Part shown: positions 24,885 to 34,754 of the stretch, in pieces
Position numbering within the stretch: position 1 is the first letter of the stretch
Layout: the number at the start of each line of letters is the position of its first letter
Origin: Bacteroidota bacterium
GTDB taxonomy: Bacteria; Bacteroidota; Ignavibacteria; Ignavibacteriales; Ignavibacteriaceae
NCBI GenBank assembly: GCA_022562275.1
Contig: JADFPP010000007.1
Span: 1 to 63,353 of the forward strand
Length of the DNA stretch: 63,353 nt
Direction of reading: 5' to 3'
Translations under genes and position numbers: made by a program
Notes under the pieces: generated by a model
The model's input: only the letters and a program-made list of their open reading frames with translations
Databases searched by the model: none
What the model was told of the DNA's origin: nothing

Positions 24885-26300
24885 TTATTCTTTACCCTGA
24901 TCTTTTAACAATTTATCTTTTGTTCTAAGAAGGTATTCATAAGCCTCATCATAGTTATTTCCAATTTTTCCATCTAAAATGGCATCCTCAATAGCTTTTT
25001 TAATCTCACCAACTTTTTTTGATGGCTTAAGATTACAAACCTCCATTATGGTTTCACCTTTTACAGGAGACTGGAACGCATGTAGTTCGTCTTTTTCTCT
25101 TACATCAATAACCTTCTGCATTACATTGTTATAGTTTTGAAGATACTTACTCACCTTATCCGGGTTTTTACTTGTTATATCTGCGCGGCAAAGAGTAATT
25201 AAATCATCTAAGTTTTCATCTGCTGAAACAATTAATCTCCTAACAGCCGAATCGGTAACTTCATCTTTTGCCAAAGCAATAGGTCTTAAATGTAACCTGA
25301 TAAGTTTTTCAACATAATGCAGTTTATTAAATGGAAGTTTCATTCTTCTAAATAGAGATTTCATCATCCTTGCACCTAACTCTTCATGCCCGTGAAATGT
25401 CCAGCCGGTTCCTTCTACAAACTTTTTCGTTTGTGGTTTTGCAATATCGTGCACTAATGCAACAAACCTTAGCCATAAGTTATCTGTTTTCGATGAAATA
25501 TTATCTACAACTTCGCAGGTATGAAGGAAAACATCTTTATGATGATAGTCATTTCGCTGATCAACACCAGCCAAGTTTGCAATTTCCGGAAAGATGATTT
25601 CCATTACACCTGAATCATAAAGTAATTTTAAACCGATAGAGGGTTTAGGCGAGGCAAGAATCTTCAAAAACTCATCTGTTATTCTTTCCTGCGATATTAT
25701 TTCCAACCTATCTTTTAATTTACTTGCAGCAATGTTTATTGATTCATCAATAGTAAAGTTTAATTGGGAGGCAAATCTATATGCGCGTAATATTCTTAAA
25801 GGATCGTCATTAAACGTTCTTAACGGATCAATTGGAGTTTTAATAATTTTATTTTGAATATCCTCAATTGCATCATAAGTATCAATCAGTTTTCCAAAAT
25901 CTTTTTTATTTACAGATACTGCTAAAGTATTAATGGTAAAATCTCTCCTATTAATATCATCTTTAAAAGTGCCTATTGTTACCCTTGGTTTCCTGCTGTC
26001 TCTTTGATAAGATTCTTTTCTTGCTGCAACAAATTCAAAATCTAAATTTTCATATTCAAAATGTGCAGTTCCGAAAGTTTTATAGGTAACAACTTTTTCC
26101 ACACCAAGTTGTTTTGCAAGTTCCTTTGCATATAGATTTCCATCACCAATAATTAATACATCAATATCTTCACTAACACGTTTTAATAACAGATCTCTAA
26201 CAAATCCACCGACCAGATAAACGGAAAGATTCATTTTCTCCGCCACATCAGTTGCGGTATTAAGAAAATCGTATCTTTTTAAATCATTGGCTAAGTTCAT
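24885..26300 (-). CDS. cca: tRNA nucleotidyltransferase (CCA-adding) / poly(A) polymerase family with HD domain
   Basis: It adds or repairs the CCA end of tRNAs. The nucleotidyltransferase head has VYLVGGFVRDLLL and SEDIDVLIIGDG (metal-binding Asp pair), then RRDFTINTLA and DDPLRILRAYRFASQL in the RNA-binding part (~130-220). An HD domain follows (~240-380) with HHKDVFLHTCEV and LVHDIAKP, suggesting phosphohydrolase activity. At 471 residues it is normal for the HD-containing class. It stands alone; a transposon-like repeat lies just upstream. Confidence 0.9.
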   Translation of the reverse strand: MNLANDLKRYDFLNTATDVAEKMNLSVYLVGGFVRDLLLKRVSEDIDVLIIGDGNLYAKELAKQLGVEKVVTYKTFGTAHFEYENLDFEFVAARKESYQRDSRKPRVTIGTFKDDINRRDFTINTLAVSVNKKDFGKLIDTYDAIEDIQNKIIKTPIDPLRTFNDDPLRILRAYRFASQLNFTIDESINIAASKLKDRLEIISQERITDEFLKILASPKPSIGLKLLYDSGVMEIIFPEIANLAGVDQRNDYHHKDVFLHTCEVVDNISSKTDNLWLRFVALVHDIAKPQTKKFVEGTGWTFHGHEELGARMMKSLFRRMKLPFNKLHYVEKLIRLHLRPIALAKDEVTDSAVRRLIVSADENLDDLITLCRADITSKNPDKVSKYLQNYNNVMQKVIDVREKDELHAFQSPVKGETIMEVCNLKPSKKVGEIKKAIEDAILDGKIGNNYDEAYEYLLRTKDKLLKDQGKE

Positions 26301-26406
26301 AAATAAAATATTCTTAACTGTGTTAGTAAAACATCAATAATTTGTTCTGCTTAAGTATAATTAATCGCAGCGAGAATAAATCTACAAATGCAAAGGATCA
26401 CTTTAT

Positions 26407-26583
26407 TAACTGAAGTTACGCAAAAACACCTATAACAGAAAAAAGATCCCGATTTGTCATTCCCACGAACCTGCCTGACGGAAGGCAGGAGTGGGAATCC
26501 ATTTTTTCGTTTATTTTTGCATAGTGGATGCCCGCTTTCGCGAGCATGACATGCAGTTTTACGATTTTGCGTAACTTCAGTTA
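26407..26583. mobile_element. 177-bp MITE-like element with perfect 19-bp terminal inverted repeats
   Basis: TAACTGAAGTTACGCAAAA at the left end is exactly repeated, inverted, at the right end. Between them lie a palindrome (ATTCCCAC...GTGGGAAT) that itself contains a CCTGCC...GGCAGG palindrome (26470-26489), and a second hairpin region (cccgctttcgcgagc). No protein is encoded, so movement would need a transposase supplied elsewhere. The rest of the 26301-26623 gap is plain A+T-rich sequence. Confidence 0.75.
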
Positions 26584-26623
26584 TTAATCTTTACCAGTTC
26601 ACATTTATAGCTAATATTCCTTA

Positions 26624-28840
26624 CTATTTATAATAAATAATGAATTTTCCAAGTAATTCCTCACCGTTCATAGCAAACCATTTTGCTTTATTAAACTGTT
26701 CTTTTAAAATAATATTAAGATTGCTATCGGAACTGTACCTTAGTGATAATCCTGCTATTTTTTTAGCATTAATAAAATCATAATTAGCCAACATATATTT
26801 TGAAAGCAAAAAACTTGCATAGCTACTTACATAATCCTGTACTTTAATATCCTTATTAAAATTTTTTAGAAATATATTATAATGTTCATCAAGCACTTCA
26901 GATAGATTTATTATTACAGGAAATGTCCAATAATTATAATGATCCTCGTTCATTTGTTGTAAGAAATAATATTTATCATAATTGCTTCCTAAAAGATAAT
27001 CTGTATTTATTTCATCATTTAATATGGCTTTTCTGATATTTGAGATAGATGTTAATCTTTTGTTCGGATCCTGTTTAATAATTACCCGATATAAGGAATC
27101 TGCAGTTTTCTCTTCACCAATTTTCAGAAAAAGATCTGCCAGAATCAACTCTAGATTATAATAATAAGAGGTTTTTTTATATTCACTAATATTTTTCTTT
27201 AAAATATTTATTGCACTACTAATACTATCCTGTTTTTCATAAGAACGAATTAGACCAACAAATGCAGAATAATTATCAGATTTATCAAGGATTGTATTAA
27301 AAGTTTCCTGTGCTCCCGTAAATTGCATATTATGCATCTGCTCCCAGCCAGTTCTAAGATATTTTGCTATTGCTCTTGGGCAAACCTTTTGAAAAATAGA
27401 TTTTCTTCCAAAATAGTAAGACGCTTTATCTTCAGAAAAAGTATAGTCCAGGTCAGCTAAAAACTTATAATACAATGCTAAAGTATTACTTAACTCAACT
27501 CCATAACTATCTTTATAATCTCCAGTTATATAATATTTCTTAAATTTAATTATTCCGTAATTTTCGATCAAATATTGAATAAATGAACCTGCATAAATGT
27601 AGGAAATACTTGAAGATTGGCTGTAGAAACCAATTTTACTAAGTAAGTACTCTAAATCCATTGTATATCCTGAATTGAAAGCTAGTGCAGCCATAAAATG
27701 AAGACTATTATCATTATAATTTCCATCTGCAGCTTCAGCAATTCCTTCTATGAGCATTGGATTCAATCCGGAGGCTAGTTTTAAAATCCCTGCTCCGAAA
27801 TCAGCACTAAAGCAATGAGCCAATTCGTGCTTAAGTGTGTGATCCCAATTATCGTAAGTAATATATATTTGATTCAACCAGGGTTTCGCTATATCCGCAT
27901 TGCGCGAACCGAGCAATTCTTTCTTTTGATCATTATCATAAAAAATAAATGCGTGTATCTTTTCATCTAAACTAACCTCAAAATATTTTTCTAATTCCTG
28001 GTAATAATATTCGTGGTTAAGAGCCAGCATCTTTATTTTTTTATTTTCAATTCGTCTGTCGCTGTGAATAATAAAATGCTCACTTACAATGGTTTTATCT
28101 AATTCATCTTTTAAACGGTTAAATGTAGTGGAAAATCCAAATTGTGGTGAAAGCAAATAAAATATACCTGCGATCACAATTGGTATTACAATAGTTGTTA
28201 TTACATATTTTTTCTTGCCCCTGATTAGTGATCTCATTGCAGCAATAATTATGAATGTAAAGAAAAGAAGATTAAGCACTCTGTAAATAACTAACTTTCC
28301 GGTTACTGCAATTCCTTCATCATAAATAGTACCGGGGAAAAAACCAAGAATCGGATTAAATATATATACCTGGGGATTGAAATAAATTTCGAATGCAATT
28401 ATAGCCAGAATACCAATGTACAAGAGGAGCAGCAAAACTATCTGGAATCGGCTCAATAATAATATTGAAATCAATCCAAGAGATGTTCCAATCAAGATTG
28501 AAGGAGCAGTAATTACAAGATAAAATAAAATTCCATCTGTGAACGAACAGAACCCCGTAATAATCGAGTTGAACACGGAAACACAAAACGGAATAAGAAG
28601 AAATAAGAAAAGCGATTGTAATACATCTTTTAAAAAGTCAGGTTGATGTTTTTCAAAATTATTCTTATAAAAATAAATTGTATAAATTCCGCTGAGAAGA
28701 ACAAGCAGTAAAGAATTTATTACAGAAAATTCATAACCGAAAACATTTGTTAAAGGAAGTTTTAGGAGGGCAAGATTAATAATGAATATAGCAATCAGAT
28801 ATAGCCATAAATAATTTCGCCATTTTAAAATTTTTGTCAT
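26624..28840 (-). CDS. large membrane protein with a zinc-metalloprotease-like (HELAH) domain and a TPR-like tail
   Basis: Residues ~1-235 contain about seven hydrophobic helices. Residues ~250-400 resemble a gluzincin/peptidase-MA domain: KHELAHCFSADF gives HExxH at 338-342, with Glu365 or Glu369 in LIEGIAEAADG as the probable third zinc ligand. Residues ~480-738 are helical repeats of the TPR kind (SAFVGLIRSYEKQDS and similar). The protein would sit in the inner membrane with the protease-like part probably outside. No named family was recognised. It lies 11 bases after murA on the same strand, so it may be co-transcribed. Confidence 0.7.
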   Translation of the reverse strand: MTKILKWRNYLWLYLIAIFIINLALLKLPLTNVFGYEFSVINSLLLVLLSGIYTIYFYKNNFEKHQPDFLKDVLQSLFLFLLIPFCVSVFNSIITGFCSFTDGILFYLVITAPSILIGTSLGLISILLLSRFQIVLLLLLYIGILAIIAFEIYFNPQVYIFNPILGFFPGTIYDEGIAVTGKLVIYRVLNLLFFTFIIIAAMRSLIRGKKKYVITTIVIPIVIAGIFYLLSPQFGFSTTFNRLKDELDKTIVSEHFIIHSDRRIENKKIKMLALNHEYYYQELEKYFEVSLDEKIHAFIFYDNDQKKELLGSRNADIAKPWLNQIYITYDNWDHTLKHELAHCFSADFGAGILKLASGLNPMLIEGIAEAADGNYNDNSLHFMAALAFNSGYTMDLEYLLSKIGFYSQSSSISYIYAGSFIQYLIENYGIIKFKKYYITGDYKDSYGVELSNTLALYYKFLADLDYTFSEDKASYYFGRKSIFQKVCPRAIAKYLRTGWEQMHNMQFTGAQETFNTILDKSDNYSAFVGLIRSYEKQDSISSAINILKKNISEYKKTSYYYNLELILADLFLKIGEEKTADSLYRVIIKQDPNKRLTSISNIRKAILNDEINTDYLLGSNYDKYYFLQQMNEDHYNYWTFPVIINLSEVLDEHYNIFLKNFNKDIKVQDYVSSYASFLLSKYMLANYDFINAKKIAGLSLRYSSDSNLNIILKEQFNKAKWFAMNGEELLGKFIIYYK

Positions 28841-28851
28841 AATTATATTAT

Positions 28852-30117
28852 CTAAAATTCTTTTCCAACAACTCTTTCTATATCTGCGCCAAGGTTTCTC
28901 AATTTCTCTTCAATTCTCTGGTAGCCCCTATCTAAATGATAAACCCTTAATATTTCTGTTGTACCCCGGGCAGCAAGACCCGCTAAAAGTAAAGATGCAC
29001 TGGCTCGCAAATCAGTTGACATAACTTTAGCACCTTTAAGCTCCTTAACCCCTTTAACCAATGCAGTATTATCATTTACTGAAATGTTTGCACCTAAGCG
29101 AACAAGCTCGGGAACATGTTTAAATCTATCAAAATAAATTGTATCGCGAACTAATGATTTGCCATTGGCGAGTGACATAAATGCAGTCCATTGTGCCTGC
29201 ATATCAGTCGGGAATCCGGGGAAAATAGATGTTGAAACATTAATATTTTTAATCTCTAATTCTGATGCATCCAATTCAATTTTATTTTCGGAAGTTTTAA
29301 TTTTGCAACCTGCAGACATCAATTTAAGTAGAATGGCGGAGAGTAATCCCGGGTCAACATCATTTAAGATGATTGAGCCATTAGTTATTGCAGCAGCAAT
29401 GAGTAATGTTCCGGCTTCGATTCTATCCGCTATTGTATCTATTTCCACTGGAATAAGATCATCTACTCCATCGATTGTTAAAATATTCGTTCCTATTCCT
29501 TCAATCTTTGCCCCCATCTTAACAAGAAATTTAGCCAGATTAGTAATCTCCGGTTCTGTAGCTGCATTTTGTATTTTCGTAGTTCCTTTTGCCAACACAG
29601 AAGCCATCAGAATATTCCCTGTTGCACCCACAGAGGAGATATCAAACTTAATATTTTCTCCCCGCAATCTATTTGTATCACACACAATATAACCATCAAC
29701 CAGATCAATATTAGCACCCATTTTTTTCAGTGCTTCAAGATGTAAATTAATTGGTCTGGGTCCCCAGGCACAGCCGCCCGGTAAAGAAACTTTTGCACGT
29801 CCATACCTTGTTAATAAAGGGCCTAATACATATACCGAAGCTCTCATTTTCTTTACGTGCTCATACGGAGCAATCTGGTTTGTTATGCTGCCAGTTTCAA
29901 TTGAAAGAACATGATCTTTAAATTCGACAACAGCACCAATATGCCGAAGCAGTTTTATCATAGTAAATACATCATTTAGCTCCGGAGTATTTTTTAGAGT
30001 AGATCTTCCCGGCGCAAGAATTGTGGCGGGTAGCAACGCTAATGAAGCATTCTTGGCACCGCTAACTCCTAGTTCACCTTTAAGAGTAATACCGCCTTTA
30101 ATAATAAATTTATCCAA
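28852..30117 (-). CDS. murA: UDP-N-acetylglucosamine 1-carboxyvinyltransferase
   Basis: It catalyses the first committed step of peptidoglycan synthesis. Lys22 in the SGAKNAS motif and Cys116 in LPGGCAWGPRP, the residue attacked by fosfomycin, are both present. The later motifs FPTDMQAQWTA and DLRASASLLLAGLAA are also intact. At 421 residues it is full length. The start is TTG (MDKFIIKGG), which matches the family N-terminus. Confidence 0.95.
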   Translation of the reverse strand: MDKFIIKGGITLKGELGVSGAKNASLALLPATILAPGRSTLKNTPELNDVFTMIKLLRHIGAVVEFKDHVLSIETGSITNQIAPYEHVKKMRASVYVLGPLLTRYGRAKVSLPGGCAWGPRPINLHLEALKKMGANIDLVDGYIVCDTNRLRGENIKFDISSVGATGNILMASVLAKGTTKIQNAATEPEITNLAKFLVKMGAKIEGIGTNILTIDGVDDLIPVEIDTIADRIEAGTLLIAAAITNGSIILNDVDPGLLSAILLKLMSAGCKIKTSENKIELDASELEIKNINVSTSIFPGFPTDMQAQWTAFMSLANGKSLVRDTIYFDRFKHVPELVRLGANISVNDNTALVKGVKELKGAKVMSTDLRASASLLLAGLAARGTTEILRVYHLDRGYQRIEEKLRNLGADIERVVGKEF

Positions 30118-30254
30118 TATGTTATTTTTTACTCATGTTATTTTTGAATTTTTTGATTACGCAATTTAAAATTATAGATATAGGAAAGTAAAATCAATTT
30201 AAGGAAGATATGAAAACAAAAACTAAATCGATTAATGATGGAAGTATAGTTAAA

Positions 30255-30983
30255 CTAATTAACCGAATCGATTAATATAATAGAATAGTCATCCGGTGAG
30301 CCACCGGATTGGATCTTTTCATCTAACACTTTAAGACACTCATCCATATCAATTATTTTTAAAATCTGCTCCAGCTCGTAGTTGTTTAATACAACATTCA
30401 CACCATCACTACATAACATAAATCTGTAGTGCTCTTCATGATTTAGTATCATCTTGCTAATATCAATTTCAACATCCAGATACTCACCAAGTGCATTAAG
30501 AATAATATTTTTATTCGGATGTTTCGAGGCATCTTCAACTGAGATATAACCGTTATCCAGCATTTCCTGTACAAGTGAATGATCCTTTGTAAGCTGGTGT
30601 AATTTTCCATTAATAAAATTGTAAATTCTTGAATCACCTATATGCCCCCAATATAACGTATGACTATTGAGGAAAAACACATCAGAAGTAGTTGTCATTC
30701 CTTTTGAGTTGTACTTAGAGGTAGATAAATCACATAGTAAGGCATTTGCTAAAATAACTGATTCCTTAATTTTGGATAAATAATTTTTTCCCGGCGAGTC
30801 AAGAAAATATTCCTGAATGGTTTTTACACAAAACCTGGAGGCTTTTGCTGCAGCAACTCCTCCACCCAAACCATCACAAACTATACATAAAAGACCACCA
30901 TCAATTGGAAGAATTCCGATTGAATCTTCATTCTGCTTTTTTCCTTTACCACATTTTGAAAGTGAATTATATTTTAGACTCAT
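30255..30983 (-). CDS. PP2C-family serine/threonine phosphatase
   Basis: The Mg/Mn-dependent phosphatase removes phosphate from Ser/Thr residues. The metal-binding pattern is present: NEDSIGILP, CDGLGGGVAAAKAS, YWGHIGDSRIYNF, LTKDHSLVQEML, MLCSDGVN, and SPDDYSIILI near the end. At 242 residues it is the bare catalytic domain without membrane anchor or sensor. No partner kinase is in the window. Confidence 0.9.
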   Translation of the reverse strand: MSLKYNSLSKCGKGKKQNEDSIGILPIDGGLLCIVCDGLGGGVAAAKASRFCVKTIQEYFLDSPGKNYLSKIKESVILANALLCDLSTSKYNSKGMTTTSDVFFLNSHTLYWGHIGDSRIYNFINGKLHQLTKDHSLVQEMLDNGYISVEDASKHPNKNIILNALGEYLDVEIDISKMILNHEEHYRFMLCSDGVNVVLNNYELEQILKIIDMDECLKVLDEKIQSGGSPDDYSIILIDSVN

Positions 30984-31258
30984 CTGAATGGATATTAGAA
31001 AATAGGTTTGAATTTAAATTATCATTTATCAAAATTGTTATATTAATATAAAGTATTTTCATATTAATTCCATATTATCAGCCTGCTAAATCGCGCTCCT
31101 CAACCAAAGGAAACAACCATTCATCGATAAATAAGCACTTTCCAATTTAATTGATATACTGAATAACAGGCAGTATATTTGTTATTCTATTTTTCCAATT
31201 TGCTTTTTTAATTTTCAGGGAAGGCTTTATTTAATTTAGACCTGGAATTAAGCATTTT

Positions 31259-31341
31259 GCGAGAATGGCGGAATTTGGTAGACGCGCTAGATTTAGGATC
31301 TAGTACCGAGAGGTGTCGGGGTTCGAGTCCCCGTTCTCGCA
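31259..31341 (+). tRNA. tRNA-Leu (anticodon UAG)
   Basis: The acceptor stem GCGAGAA pairs with TTCTCGC. The anticodon stem CTAGA/TCTAG encloses the loop TTTAGGA, giving anticodon TAG. A long variable arm (taccgagaggtgtc) marks a class II tRNA, and the T arm is CGGGGTTCGAGTCCCCG. The discriminator base is A. CCA is not fully encoded. It lies just before trigger factor. Confidence 0.97.
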
Positions 31342-31386
31342 CAATATTTATGAATTAACTCAATTATTAGTTAAGCTGAGGTTGAT

Positions 31387-32697
31387 GTGGACTTAAATGT
31401 ACAGGAACTTTCTTCATCAGAAAAAGAGATAGAAATAACTCTTAGGTATGAGGAAGTAAAAAATGATATTGAAGCAGAAGTAAAAAAGCAATCAAAAAAA
31501 ATTCAACTTCCAGGATTTCGTAAAGGAAAAGTACCGGCAATAGTTTTAAAAAAGCGTTTTGGTGATTCATTGGAATATGAAGCCTCTGAAAAAATTGCCA
31601 ATCAGCATTTCTGGAAAATTGCTGATAAAGAATCTTTAAATCCAATTGGTCAACCGAAAATGATCGATTTGAAATTTGAACCCGGTAAGAATCTTAAATT
31701 TAAAGTTATATATGATATTGTACCCAAAATTGATGTGAAAGATTATACAGAACAGAAAATTGAAATCCCTGATTTTATTGTTAAAGATTCTGAAGTTGAA
31801 AAAGAAATTAAACATATCCTGCATTCAAATAAAAAACTCGAACAGGCTGAACTGGTTGGGAACGATAATAATTATCTACTTGATGTTCAACTTTATCGAT
31901 TAAATAAAGATGGAGAACCAGAGAATGATAAAGGTGAGAAAATTCAAATTGATCTTACAAATGAAGGTGTAAATAAGAATATAATTGAAAATGCTAAGGG
32001 CAAAAAAGTTGGTGATTTTTTTACTTTTGGATTTGATGATGAAAGAACAATAAAGAATAATAAAAACGAAGATGAAAAAATAAAGGAACATTTTGATTAC
32101 AAAGTACAGATAAACGAAATCAAAAAATTAATATTACCGGAGTTAAACGAAGAATTCATTAAAAAGGTTACAAAGGATAAAGTTTCAAATGTAGAAGACT
32201 TAAAGAAGGAAATAAGAAAAGATATTCAATATTACTATGATCAGAGGGAGAAAGAAATATTAAGAGGAAAATTAATGAATATGATTATTAAAAATAATGA
32301 TTTCACGCCCCCCACAACAATGGTTAATAACATTGTTGAACATCTTGTGAAAAATGAAAAGAAATATTCGAAGAAGCAGAGAATACCAATACCTTCTCAC
32401 GAAGAATTGGAAGAAAGATTTACATTAACAGCTCAGAATGATGTTAAATGGTATTTACTTAAAACTGAAATTCTAAAGAAGGAAAACATTATCATAGCTG
32501 ACGATGACCTGAAAGAACTTGCAGAAAAAGAAGCTGAAAAAACCGGAATATCTTCAGAGAAATTGTTGAATTATTATAAGAAGTCCGGTCAGAATGAAAA
32601 ACTACTGGATCAAAAATTATTCGACTTTCTAAAAGAAAAAAACAATATTGTAACACTCGATCCTGAGAAATTAATTAAAAGAGAAATAAAGGAATAA
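31387..32697 (+). CDS. tig: trigger factor
   Basis: The ribosome-bound chaperone has an N-terminal ribosome-binding domain with the signature [19 protein letters not shown] near residue 40. The middle PPIase-like region is strongly charged. The C-terminal helical arms (~270-436) carry many Lys and Glu. At 436 residues it is normal length. The start is GTG, five bases after GAGG; the ATG three bases earlier is out of frame. It is followed by clpP after two bases, the common tig-clpP arrangement. Confidence 0.92.
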   Translation: MDLNVQELSSSEKEIEITLRYEEVKNDIEAEVKKQSKKIQLPGFRKGKVPAIVLKKRFGDSLEYEASEKIANQHFWKIADKESLNPIGQPKMIDLKFEPGKNLKFKVIYDIVPKIDVKDYTEQKIEIPDFIVKDSEVEKEIKHILHSNKKLEQAELVGNDNNYLLDVQLYRLNKDGEPENDKGEKIQIDLTNEGVNKNIIENAKGKKVGDFFTFGFDDERTIKNNKNEDEKIKEHFDYKVQINEIKKLILPELNEEFIKKVTKDKVSNVEDLKKEIRKDIQYYYDQREKEILRGKLMNMIIKNNDFTPPTTMVNNIVEHLVKNEKKYSKKQRIPIPSHEELEERFTLTAQNDVKWYLLKTEILKKENIIIADDDLKELAEKEAEKTGISSEKLLNYYKKSGQNEKLLDQKLFDFLKEKNNIVTLDPEKLIKREIKE

Positions 32698-32699
32698 CT

Positions 32700-33323
32700 A
32701 TGAAAAATTATCCCGAATTTTTGAATCAATTGGTACCGTACGTAATTGAACAAACCAGCCGTGGGGAACGCGGCATGGATATTTACTCACGACTTTTACG
32801 TGAGAGAATAATATTTATCGGATCGTCCCTGGATGATCATATTGCTAGTTTAATAATTGCACAGTTAATCTTTCTTGAAGCAGAAGATACAGATAAAGAT
32901 ATAAATATTTATATAAATACTCCGGGAGGAAGTGTTACATCCGGTTTAGCAATTTACGATACTATGCGTTATATAAAGCCGGATGTTTCAACAATATGTG
33001 TGGGCATGGCAGCAAGTATGGGGGCTATATTACTTGCTGGAGGTACTAGTGGTAAAAGGTCTTCACTTCCCAATGCTAAGATTTTGATCCATCAACCCTG
33101 GATTGGTGGTTTGCAGGGACAGACCACCGATATTGAGATACACGCTAAAGAAATGCTGAAGACCAGGGATACGTTGTATAATATTCTTGTAAAGCATACA
33201 GGTAAATCGTTGGATGAAATTTCAAAAGATTGTGACAGAGATTACTTTTTAACTGCTCAGGAAGCAAAGGAATATCATTTGATAGATAATATTTTGGAAA
33301 CACGTACACCTGAAAAGAAATAA
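32700..33323 (+). CDS. clpP: ATP-dependent Clp protease proteolytic subunit
   Basis: It forms the proteolytic barrel used with ClpX or ClpA. The catalytic Ser is in [10 protein letters not shown] and the catalytic His in LIHQPWIGG; the Asp lies in KDCDRDYFL. The N-terminus [14 protein letters not shown] and the strand [16 protein letters not shown] are also family marks. At 207 residues it is full length. It is coupled to tig. No clpX follows within the window. Confidence 0.95.
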   Translation: MKNYPEFLNQLVPYVIEQTSRGERGMDIYSRLLRERIIFIGSSLDDHIASLIIAQLIFLEAEDTDKDINIYINTPGGSVTSGLAIYDTMRYIKPDVSTICVGMAASMGAILLAGGTSGKRSSLPNAKILIHQPWIGGLQGQTTDIEIHAKEMLKTRDTLYNILVKHTGKSLDEISKDCDRDYFLTAQEAKEYHLIDNILETRTPEKK

Positions 33324-33330
33324 TAATTAC

Positions 33331-33482
33331 GAGGCTGTCTAGAAGTCAGAAGTTGTCATGCTGTCCGGCAGTTGCCGGATTATTTCAGCATCTCTTTTTA
33401 AACTCTTATCGATGTTTTAGATTCCGGACCAAGTCTGCCTCGGCGGCTGACTGGTCCGGAATAACAATTATGAGACATCCCC
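33331..33482. mobile_element. 152-bp repeat element with GAGGCTGTCT-type ends and nested palindromes
   Basis: The ends GAGGCTGTCT and AGACATCCCC are inverted matches at 8 of 10 positions. They resemble the ends of a 177-bp element at 42647. Inside lies a perfect TCCGGC-AGTT-GCCGGA palindrome (33364-33379) set within an ATGCTG...CAGCAT pair. A second block has ATTCCGGACCA/TGGTCCGGAAT (33421-33462) around a further imperfect palindrome. The remaining 33483-33639 holds nothing recognisable. Confidence 0.6.
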
Positions 33483-33639
33483 ATTTTTTCACTTACTGCA
33501 AAAATTAGCAAATTGGTACTAAAATTTGGAAGAAGTACTCATCAAAATTATTATTCAGCAAATATGCCCTTGTGCAATGAACAAATAAAATTTATCTTTA
33601 TTATAAACATTATTAATTAAGCATTAATTTAACATCAAA

Positions 33640-34737
33640 ATGATCGGGCATCGTTTTACAAAATATATACCCGGCAATACAAGAAATGCGGGGTTTGATA
33701 ATCTACTGAAGTTGTTCCTTCAGCTAATAGTTGTAACTTCAGGAGATGTATCTGAAGCACTAAACTGGATGAATCAACTGGACCAAAAGTATAATATGAC
33801 TTCAGACAATTATGGAATGGGCGATTTTATTGATGATTTGAAAAAACAAAAATTCATTCAGGAAGATGAATCCGGTAAGGTAATAAAGCTTACTGTAAAA
33901 AGTGAGCGTACAATCCGGCGCCAATCTCTGGAAGAAATATTCAGCAAAATGAAAAAATCTACTCTCGGGAATCATTCAACTCCATATTCGGGTCACGGTG
34001 ACGAGCTAACATCGGAAAGACGTGAATATTATTTTGGTGATACGCTGGATCAGATAGATATTACCAGCTCAATAAAAAATGCACAAATCAATCATGGACT
34101 GGATGATTTTAAACTGACTGAAAGAGATCTGGAAATCGAAGAACAGGATTACAAATCAATTAATTCAACTGTACTGATGATTGATATTTCACATTCGATG
34201 ATTTTATATGGTGAGGACAGGATTACTCCTGCAAAGAAAGTTGCAATGGCACTCTCGGAACTGATTACAACAAAGTATCCAAAAGATACATTAGACGTAA
34301 TTGTATTTGGAAATGATGCCTGGAAGATTGAAGTGAAAGATCTTCCTTATCTTGAAGTCGGTCCGTTTCATACAAACACCGTAGCCGGATTGAATTTAGC
34401 CATAGATATACTCCGGCGACGAAAAACAAATAATAAGCAAATCTTTATGATCACTGATGGTAAACCTACGTGTTTAAAGATCGGCATAAAATATTATAAA
34501 AATAGTTTTGGTCTTGATAGAAAAATTATAAATAAAACTTTAGATCAAGCATCATATTGTAGAAAGCTTGGGGTAACCATTACAACGTTTATGATTGCAC
34601 GAGATCCTTATCTGCAGGAATTTGTCCGTGAATTTACAAAAACTAACCGTGGCAGAGCATTTTACAGTAACCTGGACGGTCTGGGTGATTTTATTTTTGA
34701 AGATTACATCAGGAACAGAAGAAAACATTTACATTAA
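33640..34737 (+). CDS. VWA-domain protein partnered with a MoxR-type ATPase
   Basis: An N-terminal region of ~175 residues with no clear family is followed by a von Willebrand A domain (~180-365). The metal site (MIDAS) is intact: DISHS, the Thr in HTNTVAG, and ITDGKPT. VWA proteins of this type act with a MoxR AAA+ ATPase as chaperone or metal-insertion machines on target proteins. The ATPase gene starts 17 bases later on the same strand. It has no signal peptide, so it is cytosolic. Confidence 0.85.
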   Translation: MIGHRFTKYIPGNTRNAGFDNLLKLFLQLIVVTSGDVSEALNWMNQLDQKYNMTSDNYGMGDFIDDLKKQKFIQEDESGKVIKLTVKSERTIRRQSLEEIFSKMKKSTLGNHSTPYSGHGDELTSERREYYFGDTLDQIDITSSIKNAQINHGLDDFKLTERDLEIEEQDYKSINSTVLMIDISHSMILYGEDRITPAKKVAMALSELITTKYPKDTLDVIVFGNDAWKIEVKDLPYLEVGPFHTNTVAGLNLAIDILRRRKTNNKQIFMITDGKPTCLKIGIKYYKNSFGLDRKIINKTLDQASYCRKLGVTITTFMIARDPYLQEFVREFTKTNRGRAFYSNLDGLGDFIFEDYIRNRRKHLH

Positions 34738-34754
34738 ATTAAATTTATTAATTG

